In this document: positions 42,142-52,245 of the stretch, piece by piece
Position numbering within the stretch: the first letter of the stretch is position 1
Layout: every line of letters starts with the position of its first letter
Assembly (NCBI GenBank): GCA_036821905.1
Contig: DAISIR010000007.1
Span: forward strand, 1-64,000
DNA: 64,000 nucleotides
From: Brooklawnia sp937867175
Lineage (GTDB): Bacteria > Actinomycetota > Actinomycetes > Propionibacteriales > Propionibacteriaceae
Direction: 5' to 3'
The notes under the pieces: generated by a model
What the model saw: the letters and a program-made list of their open reading frames with translations, nothing else
What the model was told of the DNA's origin: nothing
Database searches by the model: none
Position numbers and translations under genes: made by a program

Positions 42142-44408
42142 CAGTACTGCACCTCCTGGCTACGACGGCGAACCACCGTCACTTCGTCCCGTTGGTTGCC
42201 GGTGGGGCCCACGTAGTTGAACGCGTAGGCATGTTGGGCGTAGCCACCAACCAGGTGGCTGGGTTTCATCAGCACCCGGGTGAGTGCGTTGTGGATACCG
42301 CCGCGGTTCCCGGTCGTCTCGGACCGGGGCACATCGACGGTGCGTTCGGTGGCGTGGTACATGAAAACGGTGCCCTCCGGCATCCGGTGCGAGACCACCG
42401 CGCGGGCCACCACCACGCCGTTGCGGTTGTACGACTCGACCCAGTCGTTGTCGGCCACCCCGATCTTGGCGGCGTCGGCCGGCGACATCCACAGGCTGGG
42501 GCCGCCACGGCTCAACGAGAGCATGTAAAGGTTGTCCTGATACTCCGAGTGGATCGACCACTTGTTGTGCGGGGTCAGGTAGCGCACCCCGACCTCCACC
42601 TCGGCCGATCGGTGGCCGGTGGTGGTGGCGCCGATCTTCGCGTCCCCGAACAGTCGGTGCATGTCGAGCGGCGGCTTGTAGGTCGGCATGTTCTCGCCCA
42701 GGTCGGCCATCCAATCGTGGTCGAGGAAGAAGTGCATGCGTCCGGTGAGGGTATGCCACGGCTTGTCGCGTTCGACGTTCTGGACGAACGCCGAGTAGCG
42801 TCTGCCGCCGGTCTCCGATCCCGACCACTCCGGTGAGGTGACCACCGGCTGGGGTTGCTTGACGGTGTCGTCGAAGGTGATCCGGCGGCCCTCGTTCTCT
42901 TCGGCCAGGTCGGCCATCTTGGTACCGGTGCGCTTCTCCAAGGTCTTGAAGCCCTGGGTGGCCAGCCGTCCATTCGACGTGCCGGACAACCGCAGGATCA
43001 TCTCGGCGGCCCTGATGTCGGTGTTGATCAGTGGACGCCCGGCGCACGGGCCGCTGCGGGCCACCCCGTGTTCGGCGGCCAACTCGGCGATCTCCTGGTT
43101 GGGACGCAGCAGCAGGCCCTTGATCGGGGTGCCGAGCTTCTCGGGCAGCGGACCGATGGTGTCGAACTTGTCGCGGATCGCGGTGTAGTCGCGCTCGATG
43201 CTGATCAGCTTCGGCATCGTCACCCCCGGCACCATCGGGGTTTCGTCCAGTGGACGCGTCGCGCCGTGCGGCATACCCATGGCGTCGGGCGTGTCGTGGT
43301 TGAGCGGTGCGGCCAGCAGGTCGGCGCGGGTGCCGAGGTGGGTCTTCGCCATCTCGGAGACGTATCCGGCCAGCGTCTGGAAGATCTCGTAGTCGGTTCG
43401 GGTCTCCCAGGGCGGGGCGATCGCCTGGTTGAACGAGTTGATGAAGGGATGCATGTCGGTGGTCGAGATGTCGTGCTTCTCGTACCAGGTCGCTGCCGGC
43501 AGTACCAGGTCGGAATGCAGCGTGGTCGAGGTCATCCGGAAGTCGAGGGTCAAGAAGAGGTCGACCTTGCCCTGCGGTGCCTCGTCCCGCCAGACCATCG
43601 AGTTGGGCCGCCGATCCGGGGACGACTCGGCGCCCCGCACCGAGTTGGTGGCCCCCAGCAGGTGCTTGTAGAAGTACTCGGCGCCCTTCGCCGAAGAACC
43701 CAGCAGGTTGGTGCGCCAGTTCGTGATCACCCGGGGGAAGTTCTCCGGGTTGTCGGGATCCTCGCTGGCGAAGTGCAGGTCGCCCGACTTGAGCTGTTCG
43801 ATCACGTAGTCCGGGACGGCCTTGCCGGCGGCCTTCGCGTCCGCGGTGATCTGCAGCGAACTGCGGTCGAAGGTCGGGTAGGACGGCGTCCAGCCCCGCT
43901 TGTTCGCCTCGACCAGCGTGTCCGCGGTGGTGCGGTTGCGCAACCGGTCGCCGGCCAGCGGCGACAGCAGCGCATCGGCGCGCAGCCCGTCGTAGCGCCA
44001 TTGGTCGGTGGCCAGGTACCAGAAGGCGGCTGAGGTCATGTGCCTGGTCGGCCGCTGCCAGTCGAGCGCGAAAGCGAACTGCTGCCAGCCGGTGATCGGA
44101 CGCACCTTCTCCTGCCCGACGTAGTGCGCCCAGCCGCCGCCGTTCTTGCCCTGGCAGCCGCACATCATCAGCAGCGCGAGCATCGTGCGGTAGATCAGGT
44201 CGGAGTGGAAGTAGTGGTTGGTGCCGGCGCCCATGATGATCATCGTGCGACCGCCGGAATCCGCGGCGTTCTGCGCGAACTCGCGGGCCACTCGGGTGAT
44301 CTGGGCGGCCGGGATACCGGTGATCGACTCCGCCCAGGCGGGGGTGCCGACGCCGTCGGCGTCCGCTTCGTCGGCCGGCCACTGCCCGGGCAGTCCGCGT
44401 CGGCGCAC
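42141..44408 (-). pseudogene. narG: NarG, C-terminal part (distal to an in-frame stop)
   Basis: The distal 755 codons of the nitrate reductase catalytic subunit, in the same frame as the upstream part and separated from it only by the TAA at 44412-44414. It begins GVRRRGLPGQWPADE, continues through TPAWAESITG and GAGTNHYFHSD, and ends with the NarG C-terminus and the overlap with narH. The two parts plus the stop total 1240 codons, the normal NarG length, so nothing else is missing. GTG 44408 would permit internal initiation, but the fragment alone lacks the [4Fe-4S] site and half the cofactor pocket. Confidence 0.85.
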
Positions 44409-44411
44409 GCC

Positions 44412-45863
44412 TTACTGGGCGAGCATCAGGTCGAAGACGGTGGTCACCAACCGCTTGCCGATCCGGCGGGCCGGGACGCCGCGGCTCAGCACACCGGAGG
44501 TGCCGACGTGTTGGGCGTCCTCGTCGGCCGGGTCGGGGACGACGTCGAAGCGGCTGAGCAACACCTCGACCGACTCGTGCCTGGTGTCGGCCATCGAGAG
44601 CAGCGGGTCGATGCCGTCCAGCTTCAGGTTCCACTTGCCGAGCCCCTGGTCGCCCCAGCGGTGGCCGAGCGACCCGTTCGGCACCTTCGGGGTGCCGTCG
44701 CGGTCGAGCAGCACGGTCCGGAAGGCCGCGTTCTCCTGGTCGGCGAACTCGGGCAGATCGGCGGCGGTCAGGAACTTGCCGGGCGCCAGTCCCTTGCTGC
44801 CGTCCGGGGCGGTCACCTCGTCCAGCCCGACCAGATAGGGGGCGTCGGTGTAGCGCGTCAGGTAGTCGATGAAGTACGGGGTGCGCTTGGCCAGATGGAA
44901 GTCACGCAGGATGACGTGACCCATCGCCATGCCCAGCGCGCCGTCGGTGCCCGGGTGGATCGCCATCCACTCGTCGGCGAACTTGGTGTTGTCGGCGTAG
45001 TCGGGTGAGACCACCACGACCTTGGTGCCCTTGTAGCGCACCTCGGTCATGAAGTGGGCGTCCGGGGTGCGGGTGACCGGCACGTTGGAGCCCCACATCA
45101 TCAGGTAGCTGGCGTTGTACCAGTCACCTGATTCGGGGACGTCGGTCTGGTCGCCGAAGACTTGGGGCGAGGCCATCGGCAGGTCGGCGTACCAGTCGTA
45201 GAAGGACAAGATGACTCCACCCAGCAGCGAGTAGAAGCGGGTGCCGGCACCGTAGGAGACCTGGCTCATGGCCGGGATGACGGTGAAGGCCGCCAACCGG
45301 TCGGGTCCGTAACGCTTCAGCGTGTAGACGTGCGCCGCCGCCGCGATCTGGTTGGCCTCGTCCCAACTGATACGCACCAGGCCGCCCTTGCCGCGTTGCG
45401 ACTTGTAGGACTGGGCCTTCTTGGGATCTTCGACGATCGACTGCCAGGCGTCCACCGGATCGGGGTGGCGTTGCAGGGCGTCTCGCCACAGCTTCATCAG
45501 CACCGAGCGGGCGTACGGGAAGCGGATGCGGGTAGGCGAGTAGGTGTACCAGCTGAACGCCGCGCCACGCGGGCAGCCGCGGGGCTCGTAGTCGGGCATG
45601 TCCGGCCCGGTGTCGGGGTAGTCGGTTTGCTGGGACTCCCAAGTAATGATGCCGTCCTTGACGTAGACCTTCCACGAGCACGAGCCGGTGCAGTTCACCC
45701 CGTGCGTCGACCGGATCACCTTGTCGTGCGCCCAGCGGTCACGGTAGAAGGCGTCGGCCTCCCGTTTGCCGGTCAGGAAGATCTGCCGCTTGTCCTGCGA
45801 CGCGGTGCCCGGCCTGAGAAAGGTGCCCAGGTTCAGCAGGGCATTGGCGTCAGTGGTGGTCAT
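44412..45863 (-). pseudogene. narG: NarG, N-terminal part (ends at an in-frame TAA)
   Basis: The first 483 residues of the molybdopterin-containing alpha subunit. HGVNCTGSCSWKVYVKDG and EPRGCPRGAAFSWY provide the His/Cys ligands of the FS0 [4Fe-4S] cluster. The Mo-ligand region is GGVILSFYDWYADLPMASPQVFGDQTDVPES. The reading frame stops at TAA after VTTVFDLMLAQ, where homologues have a Tyr before Gly-Val. A single C-to-A (or T-to-A) change at codon 484 explains it. TAGGAG precedes the ATG, and narK is 29 bases upstream. A sequencing or assembly error is possible and would restore a normal gene. Confidence 0.87.
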
Positions 45864-45892
45864 CTGGTGCTCCTATCTTTGGGCGGACGAGC

Positions 45893-47251
45893 TCAGCCGG
45901 GGTACGGGGCCTTGGGTCGGGCGTACATGACCCAGATCAGTGCAGTGCAGAAGACGAAGAAGACCCCACACCCGATGAAGAAGGCACGATCGTCGAGGTT
46001 GGCCAGCGCGACGCCGACGATGAACGGCCCGAAAGCCGCGATCGCGGCGGTGAACCCGATCACCCCGCCCGCCTGGCGGGGCGGCATGATCATCGGCATC
46101 TGCTTGAAGGTGCCGGCGTTGCCGATGCCGGCGAAGAAGAACATCGCGAACATTGCGGCGAGGAAGCCCTTGTAGTCGCCCATCTCGGTGGGGTTCAGGA
46201 AGCTTGCTGCCACGAAGATGGAAATTGTCATCCCGACCCCCGAGACGAAGGTCCAGATCGCGCCGCCGAACTTGTCACACAACGGGCCCCAGATGACCCG
46301 CACCGCCGAGGCGATCAGTGGCGGCAGGAAGGCGTAGGTGGCCCCGCGCACCACGTTGGGTTCGTGGGCGAACGGGGAGGAGATGCCGTAAGTGTTGTTG
46401 ATGAGCAGGGCGAACTGGGCGGCGAACCCCGAGAAGGCGCCGAAGGTCATCAGGTAGATCAGCATCAGGAACCAGGTGTTCCGGTTGCCGAAGATGTCGA
46501 TCTGTTGGCGGAAGTTCGCCTTGATCGGCACGTCGCGCAGCAGGAACCAGGCGAGCACCGCGGCCAGCACCACCCACGGGACGAGCACCAAGCCGATGTT
46601 GTGCAGGAAGACCGGCCCCTCCACCGTCATCTGCGGGGTCAGCGCCGCGGTACCGAGCAGGCCGAAACCCATCACCCACGGGCCGAGGATCTGGATGATC
46701 GACATGCCGAAGTTGCCGACGCCGGCCTGGGTGCCGAGCGCGGTGCCCGACTTCGACTTCGGGAAGAAATAGCCAGTGGACGGCATATAGCCGGAGAAGA
46801 TGCCGCCGCCGATCCCGCAGGCCAGCGACAGCAGGAGCAGCACCGAGTACGGCGTGGTCGCGTCACGCACCGCGAGCGTCCAGCCAAGCATCGGAATCAG
46901 CAACAGCAGCGATGAGAAGGTGACCAGCTTGCGGGTGCCGATGACCGGCGGCAGGAACATCCAGATCAGCCGGAAGACGCCCGCGGCCAGCCCCGGCATT
47001 GAGGTCAGCCAATAGAGCTGTTCCTTGGTGAGGTCGAAGCCGACCTTGTTCAGGTGCGGGGCGACGGTGGAGACGATGTACCAGGTACAGAACCCCAGGA
47101 TCATCGAGTAGGTGGTGACCCAAAGGGTCAACCATGCCCGTTTGGAGTCCCACGTCTGCGGGTCGTTCGGGTTCCAATTTGAAAGATCTGCTTTGAGTTC
47201 TGCTCCAACAGCCATCTTCGTCCTCGACATCCGGGTCGTGTGCTCGACCAT
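45893..47251 (-). CDS. narK: MFS nitrate/nitrite transporter
   Basis: A 452-residue, 12-helix major facilitator protein that imports nitrate or exports nitrite. It carries both nitrate-transporter signatures: GIGGGIFSGYMPSTGYFFPKSKSG with AGVGNFG mid-chain, and FAGIGNAGTFKQMPM in the second half. ATG 47251 is chosen because GGAGG lies 8 bases upstream; an ATG at 47218 is possible but lacks a good site. It is the first gene of narKGHJI. An inverted repeat lies just upstream. Confidence 0.92.
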   Translation of the reverse strand: MVEHTTRMSRTKMAVGAELKADLSNWNPNDPQTWDSKRAWLTLWVTTYSMILGFCTWYIVSTVAPHLNKVGFDLTKEQLYWLTSMPGLAAGVFRLIWMFLPPVIGTRKLVTFSSLLLLIPMLGWTLAVRDATTPYSVLLLLSLACGIGGGIFSGYMPSTGYFFPKSKSGTALGTQAGVGNFGMSIIQILGPWVMGFGLLGTAALTPQMTVEGPVFLHNIGLVLVPWVVLAAVLAWFLLRDVPIKANFRQQIDIFGNRNTWFLMLIYLMTFGAFSGFAAQFALLINNTYGISSPFAHEPNVVRGATYAFLPPLIASAVRVIWGPLCDKFGGAIWTFVSGVGMTISIFVAASFLNPTEMGDYKGFLAAMFAMFFFAGIGNAGTFKQMPMIMPPRQAGGVIGFTAAIAAFGPFIVGVALANLDDRAFFIGCGVFFVFCTALIWVMYARPKAPYPG

Positions 47252-47273
47252 GGGCACACCTCCATGGTGCCGA

Positions 47274-47300
47274 AATTTCCCGGAGAATGCCATGGAAATT
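47274..47300 (-). promoter_or_regulatory. Inverted repeat upstream of narK (candidate operator)
   Basis: AATTTCC (47274-47280) and GGAAATT (47294-47300) form a 7-bp inverted repeat with a 13-base spacer, 23-49 bases before the narK start. The A+T-rich arms stand out in this G+C-rich sequence. They do not match the FNR box (TTGAT-N4-ATCAA). Binding of a nitrate or redox regulator is a guess from position. Confidence 0.4.
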
Positions 47301-47380
47301 GACGATTGCTGCCCGCAGGGCGGCGTGGCGGCATCTGGGGAATGCCTCGCGTCATGCCGGGAACGTGATTGAGTGTGCAG

Positions 47381-48622
47381 ATGAGCAGCACCGAACCAGC
47401 GCGTCCCGCCTGGGGGTCCCTCCGGGTCGTGATGGTCTCCATGCACACCTCCCCGGTCGCATTCCCTGGATCTGCCGACGCCGGTGGCATGAATGTCGTC
47501 GAGGTCAACACGGCCATAGCGTTGGCCGCCCGCGGTCACCGGGTCGACATGCTCACCCGCCGCGACGACCCCGGCCTGCCGGAAGTGCTCGAGGTGGTGC
47601 CCGGCGTCCGGCTGTTCAACCTTGCCGCCGGGCCCGCCGACTCCGTGGCCAAAAGCCAGCAGGAAGGCCTGATCGAGCCGTTCCGGGCAGCGATGGCGCG
47701 GTGGTGGAACTCCCAGGGCGCCGGCGTCGACATCGTGCACTCACACCACTGGTTCTCCGGGGTGGCGGCGCTGCCGATCGTCCGATCGGCGGGTGTGCCG
47801 CACCTGCAGAGCTACCACTCGGTGGCGGCGCCGTTCGGAGCCTCGCTGGACGCCGGTGAGCCCCCCGAATCCGAAGGCCGACCGGCCGGTGAGCGGCTGG
47901 TGGCCGAGCAATCCCAACGCATCGTCGCCGTCAGTGCGGCCGAAGCGGGCACCATAATGCAGCGCTACCAGGCGCCGGCCGAACGCATCAGCGTGGTACG
48001 ACCTGGGGTCGACCTGGACATGTTCCGGCCGCTGCGTCCCGGTGAGCAGCAGTGGGCCTGGCAGGGTGGTGATTACCTGTTCTTCGCGGCCCGGCTGCAA
48101 CCGTTGAAAGGCCCTGACCTGGCGGTCCGGACGCTGGCCGCCCTGCCGCCCGGTAGACGCCCCCGGCTGGTGATTGCCGGGCAGACCTCGGCCGACTTCG
48201 CCTGGTACGCCCAAGAACTGCGTGACCTGGCCGATCAACTGGGTGTCGGCGATGAGGTGGTCTACATCGGCGCGCAGGACCGTGACCAGTTGGCAACCGT
48301 GCTCCGGGGCGCCTGCGTGCTGGTGAACCCCAGTCGGTCCGAGACGTACGGCCTGATCAATCTCGAGGCATCCGCCTCGGGCGTCCCGGTCATCGCGACC
48401 AGGGCCGGAGGCATGGCCGAGTCGGTCGAAGACCAGGTCACTGGCATCTTGCTGGACAGCCGCGACCCCGCTGTCTGGGCCGAAACGGTCCGGGGCTTCC
48501 TGGACGACCCCGACCGGCGCGCCCGGTTCGGTCTGGCCGGCCGCGACTTCGCGTCCCGGCGCGGCTGGGACGTGGTGGCTGCCGAACTCGAAGCGGTATA
48601 CCGCAAGGAGGTCCACCGATGA
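47381..48622 (+). CDS. mshA: GT4 glycosyltransferase, probable MshA (mycothiol step 1)
   Basis: MshA joins GlcNAc from UDP-GlcNAc to inositol 3-phosphate, starting mycothiol synthesis. This 413-residue GT-B protein has the MshA-like N-terminus VVMVSMHTSPVAFPGSADAGGMNVVEV with the sugar-acceptor Gly-Gly-Met-Asn loop. The C-terminal donor domain has NPSRSETYGLINLEA with the catalytic-position Glu and a GVPVIATRAGG loop. Divergence from mycobacterial MshA leaves another GT4 role possible, but the overlapping MshB-like gene favours mycothiol. ATG 47381, GTG 47375 and TTG 47369 are all in frame; the start is uncertain. Confidence 0.7.
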   Translation: MSSTEPARPAWGSLRVVMVSMHTSPVAFPGSADAGGMNVVEVNTAIALAARGHRVDMLTRRDDPGLPEVLEVVPGVRLFNLAAGPADSVAKSQQEGLIEPFRAAMARWWNSQGAGVDIVHSHHWFSGVAALPIVRSAGVPHLQSYHSVAAPFGASLDAGEPPESEGRPAGERLVAEQSQRIVAVSAAEAGTIMQRYQAPAERISVVRPGVDLDMFRPLRPGEQQWAWQGGDYLFFAARLQPLKGPDLAVRTLAALPPGRRPRLVIAGQTSADFAWYAQELRDLADQLGVGDEVVYIGAQDRDQLATVLRGACVLVNPSRSETYGLINLEASASGVPVIATRAGGMAESVEDQVTGILLDSRDPAVWAETVRGFLDDPDRRARFGLAGRDFASRRGWDVVAAELEAVYRKEVHR

Positions 48623-49380
48623 GGAGCCCTTTGGATGTGCTGGCCGCCGAGCCGGGAGCCCAGGTCTTCCCGCTGTTCGTGCATGCCCATCCAGACGACG
48701 AGACCCTGGATACCGGTGCCCTACTCGCCTGGCTGACAGCCCAACACGTGCATGTCGAGTTGGTGACCTGCACCCGCGGTGAGCGCGGTGAGATCGTCGA
48801 GGGCGTCTTGCCGGCCAACATCGCCCAGGCCGATCTGGTGCGCGTCCGGCAGCGTGAACTGGCCCGCGCGCTGGGGGTGCTCGGGGTACCTGACCATGAC
48901 TTCCTGGGGACCCCGCCCGCCCGCGCCGCTGACCTGCAGCCGCGGGAGTACCGAGATTCGGGCATGCGCTGGGTCCGTGAGGGGCTGGCGGGGCCAGCCG
49001 GTCTGACCGACCCGCAGACGCTGACGGCAGCCCCGCTGGACGAGTTGGTCGCTGACCTGATGGTGCTCATCGAACGCGTCCATCCCACCGTGCTGGTGGG
49101 CTACGACGACCTCGGCAGCTACGGCCACCCCGATCACCTGCGTGCTAGGGAAGTCACGTTGGCGGTCGCCCGGCAGGCGGGGCTGCCGATGGTGGAGGTG
49201 GCCTCCAGCGAGGACGCGGCGGGTTTCGAGTGGTTCGACCTGTCGGACCAGCGGGAGACCGTCATCAAGGCGCTGCGCTGTTACACCACCCAGCTCACCG
49301 TCCACGAAGACCACATCGTGCACGTGGGCGGTCAGCGCGCGGAGATCCGGCTACGGGTCGGGCTGCGGCTGGCGCCCTGA
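48619..49380 (+). CDS. mshB: PIG-L/LmbE-family deacetylase, probable MshB
   Basis: Zinc-dependent N-deacetylase of 253 residues. The metal motif AHPDDE is near residue 30 and the second His motif GSYGHPDH near 165, as in MshB and Mca. MshB removes acetate from GlcNAc-inositol, the step after MshA and its phosphatase. The gene overlaps the MshA-like gene by 4 bases (ATGA), which ties the two functionally. It is about 40 residues shorter than mycobacterial MshB, so Mca-like amidase or another GlcNAc-conjugate deacetylase activity remains possible. Confidence 0.68.
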   Translation: MRSPLDVLAAEPGAQVFPLFVHAHPDDETLDTGALLAWLTAQHVHVELVTCTRGERGEIVEGVLPANIAQADLVRVRQRELARALGVLGVPDHDFLGTPPARAADLQPREYRDSGMRWVREGLAGPAGLTDPQTLTAAPLDELVADLMVLIERVHPTVLVGYDDLGSYGHPDHLRAREVTLAVARQAGLPMVEVASSEDAAGFEWFDLSDQRETVIKALRCYTTQLTVHEDHIVHVGGQRAEIRLRVGLRLAP

Positions 49381-49382
49381 GA

Positions 49383-50363
49383 TCAGAACAGGGCTTCGGG
49401 AACCGTAGGCGGCGCGTAGACCGGGTCGACGTCGGCGAACATCTTGCTGACCGAGCGGCCGCGGTGGATCCGGTCGATCGCCTCGGCGAACAGCGGCGCC
49501 ACGCTGATCACCTTGAGTTCTGGCCAGTTCTGGGGGGCGGGCACCGTGTTAGTACAGACCACCTCCGAGATGAATGCCAAGCCGCGCAGCCGCTCCACCG
49601 CTCGCCCGGCGAACAGGCCGTGCGTGCAGGCGACGGACGCCGACAGCGCCCCGAAGTCCTTGAGCCGCTGGCACAGCTCGACCACCGAGCCGCCGGTGGC
49701 GATCTCATCGTCCAGCACGATCGCGTTGCGGCCCGCCACATCGCCGACGATCGAATCCACGACCACCTTGTCGTCGGCCAGGCGTCGTTTGCTGCCGGCC
49801 GCGACCGGCAGCCCGAGCAGCCGCGCGAACTGGGTGGCGTTCTTCGCATTGCCCAGGTCGGGACTCACCACGATCGCATTGTCGAGGTTGGCGCCCTGGA
49901 AATGTTCGGCAAGCACGCCGAGTGCGGTGAGCTGGTCGACCGGGCACTTGAAGAAGCCCTGCACCTGCGGTGCGTGCAACTGCATCGTCAGGACGCGCGA
50001 GACGCCGGCGGTGACCAGCAGGTCGGCCACCAGCCGCCCGCCCAGCGAGATCCGCGAGGCGTCCTTCTTGTCGGAGCGGGCGTAGGAGTAGTGCGGGATC
50101 ACCGCGGTGATCTGGCCCGCCGACGCGCCCCGGGCGGCATCGATCATCAACAACAGCTCCATCAGGTGTTCCTGGGTGGGTGGGACGAGCGGTTGGATGA
50201 TGTAGACATCGCGCTGGCGGACGTTGACCAGCAGTTGCACCTGCAGGCAGTCGTTGCTGAAGCGACTGATCCGAGTGGGGGAGAGTCTGGTGCCCAGGTG
50301 GTCGCAGATCTCCTGGGCCAGTGATTGGTGGGCCGACCCGGAGAAGACGACGATGTCCTTCAC
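49383..50363 (-). CDS. prs: Ribose-phosphate pyrophosphokinase (PRPP synthase), divergent
   Basis: Makes PRPP from ribose 5-phosphate and ATP. The 326-residue protein has the tandem phosphoribosyltransferase fold, PTQEHLMELLLMIDA, SAGQITAVIPHYSYARSDKKDA, the catalytic-loop region, and the PRPP loop VLDDEIATGGS near the C-terminus. The ATP-binding FSDGE motif of ordinary enzymes reads FSNDC, and DLHA reads QLHA. This suggests altered nucleotide binding or a non-housekeeping paralogue. GTG 50363 gives KDIVVFSGSAHQ, the normal N-terminus, with GGAAGGGG upstream. It converges on the deacetylase gene with two bases between. Confidence 0.85.
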   Translation of the reverse strand: MKDIVVFSGSAHQSLAQEICDHLGTRLSPTRISRFSNDCLQVQLLVNVRQRDVYIIQPLVPPTQEHLMELLLMIDAARGASAGQITAVIPHYSYARSDKKDASRISLGGRLVADLLVTAGVSRVLTMQLHAPQVQGFFKCPVDQLTALGVLAEHFQGANLDNAIVVSPDLGNAKNATQFARLLGLPVAAGSKRRLADDKVVVDSIVGDVAGRNAIVLDDEIATGGSVVELCQRLKDFGALSASVACTHGLFAGRAVERLRGLAFISEVVCTNTVPAPQNWPELKVISVAPLFAEAIDRIHRGRSVSKMFADVDPVYAPPTVPEALF

Positions 50364-50511
50364 TCCACTGACCCCTTCCGCGCAGCTCGCGTTCCGACGC
50401 GACCAGATTAGTGCCTTTCTGCTGTCGGGCGCCCCCCGCCCGGGTGATGGTGCCGATCTGGGGTGCTCCGGACGCCCGGCCTGCCCCGGTGTGCTGTGGA
50501 AGAATCGCCGC

Positions 50512-52245
50512 ATGGCCCATGACGTGACCCAGCCGGAACCCACCCTGCCACCGTGGCGGCGCACCACGCCGGATGGTGCCCCCTACTGGACGAAGAACTA
50601 CCAACCCGGCGTCCCGATCGACATCGAGCTGCCCACCGAATCGCTGTGCTCACTGCTCGACACCGCTGTGCGTGAAGGCGGCAACCATGTCGCGACCCAG
50701 TTCTTCGGTGCCGAGATGACCTACCGGGAACTGGGCGACCGGGTGGCCCGCGCCGCGGAGGGGTTGCGCAGGCTCGGCGTCCATGCCGGTGACCGGGTGG
50801 CGATCCTGCTGCCGAACTGCCCGCAGCACTTGATCGCGTTCTATGCGATCGTCCGCCTGGGCGCCATAGTCGTGGAACACAACCCGCTGTACACCGCCCC
50901 CGAACTTGAGAAGCTCTTCGCAGACCACGGCGCGCGCGTCGCGATCGCCCTGGACGCCAGCATCGACAAGCTCAACCAGCTGCCGATCTACGAGCGGCCG
51001 ACCCAGATCGTGGCGGTCAACCTGCTCAACGCGTTCCCACGGCACCTGCAGTTGGCGCTGCGGCTGCCGCTGCCCGGCCTGCGGGCCAAGAAGAAAGCGT
51101 TGACCAGCGGCACCAAGGGCACCATCAGCTGGGAGAAGCTGGTTTCGTCCCGGCCGATCAGCCGCCGGCACCCGCGTCCCGCCGTGCACGACCTGGCCGC
51201 GATTCAGTACACCTCGGGCACCACCGGGCGTTCCAAGGGCGCCATGCTCAGCCACTTCAACCTGTACTCCAACGCCCGGCAGGGCGAGGCGTGGATGCTG
51301 GGTGCCCAGCCGCGTCGCGAGACCAGCTACGCCGCGCTGCCGCTGTTCCATTCCTTCGGCGTCACCGTGCACACCACCTTCGGGGTGCTCAAGCAGTCGC
51401 GGCAGGTGCTGTTCCCGCGGCCGGATGTCGACCTGATCGTGGCGGCAGCGAAGAAGCGACCGCCGTCGATCTACTGCGCGGTGCCCGCGCTGTATCAAAG
51501 GACAGCCGAGAAGGCCATGGCACAGGGGATCTCGTTGGCGTCGGCACGATGGTGCATCTCGGGTGCGATGGCGTTGGTCGAGGAAACCCGCGAACTGTGG
51601 GAGTCGGTCTCCAGCGGCCTGCTGGTGGAGGGCTACGGCCTCACCGAGGCCTCCCCGGTCGCTCTCGGCAACCCCTTCTTCCCCAGCCGGCGGCCCGGCA
51701 CCATCGGGGTGCCCTTCCCGTCCACCCTGATGAAGGTGGTGGACGTCAACGACCCCGAGAAGGAGGTGGGGGTCGGCGAGCCGGGTGAGCTGCTGATCAA
51801 GGGCCCGCAGGTCTTCCAGGGCTACTGGCGAGATCCCCAGGAGACTGCCCAGACCTTGCTCGACGGCTGGCTGCGCACCGGTGACGTCGTGACCGTGGAC
51901 GCCGACGGTTTCACGACCATCGTCGACCGCAAGAAAGAGATCATCATCACCGGCGGCTTCAACGTCAGCCCGAGCGAGGTCGAACAGGAGTTGTTGCGCC
52001 ACGACGCCATCGCCGACGTGGCGGTGGTCGGGATGCCGACCGGGCAGGGGGACGAAGAGGTGGTCGCCGCGGTGGTGCTCGCCGATGGGCAGACCCTCGA
52101 CAACGACGAGATGCGCACCTGGGCCAAGCAGCGGCTGACCGCCTACAAGGTGCCCCGACGCTTCATCAAGGTGGACGAACTGCCGCGTTCGATGCTGGGC
52201 AAGGTGCTGCGCGGGCAGGTCCGCCAAGATCTCGCCGTCCAGTGA
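50512..52245 (+). CDS. Long-chain fatty-acid-CoA ligase (AMP-forming)
   Basis: ANL-superfamily enzyme of 577 residues that activates a carboxylic acid to acyl-AMP and then acyl-CoA. The P-loop-like YTSGTTGRSKGAMLSH is near residue 235. GYGLTEASP and GWLRTGDV (ATP/ribose Asp) follow, and the C-terminal hinge IVDRKKEIIITGGFNVSPSEVE and the catalytic Lys in RSMLGKVLR are intact. It is a complete FadD-type protein; chain length cannot be read. The start overlaps the upstream promoter region of prs on the other strand. The stop overlaps the flavoprotein start, so both are probably one transcript. Confidence 0.9.
   Translation: MAHDVTQPEPTLPPWRRTTPDGAPYWTKNYQPGVPIDIELPTESLCSLLDTAVREGGNHVATQFFGAEMTYRELGDRVARAAEGLRRLGVHAGDRVAILLPNCPQHLIAFYAIVRLGAIVVEHNPLYTAPELEKLFADHGARVAIALDASIDKLNQLPIYERPTQIVAVNLLNAFPRHLQLALRLPLPGLRAKKKALTSGTKGTISWEKLVSSRPISRRHPRPAVHDLAAIQYTSGTTGRSKGAMLSHFNLYSNARQGEAWMLGAQPRRETSYAALPLFHSFGVTVHTTFGVLKQSRQVLFPRPDVDLIVAAAKKRPPSIYCAVPALYQRTAEKAMAQGISLASARWCISGAMALVEETRELWESVSSGLLVEGYGLTEASPVALGNPFFPSRRPGTIGVPFPSTLMKVVDVNDPEKEVGVGEPGELLIKGPQVFQGYWRDPQETAQTLLDGWLRTGDVVTVDADGFTTIVDRKKEIIITGGFNVSPSEVEQELLRHDAIADVAVVGMPTGQGDEEVVAAVVLADGQTLDNDEMRTWAKQRLTAYKVPRRFIKVDELPRSMLGKVLRGQVRQDLAVQ

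Noticed and set aside
42160..44634. Long open frame overlapping narG on the same strand
   Set aside because: Out-of-frame reading of narG: arginine/proline-rich, no recognisable domain, and explained by high GC with few stops in the alternate frame.
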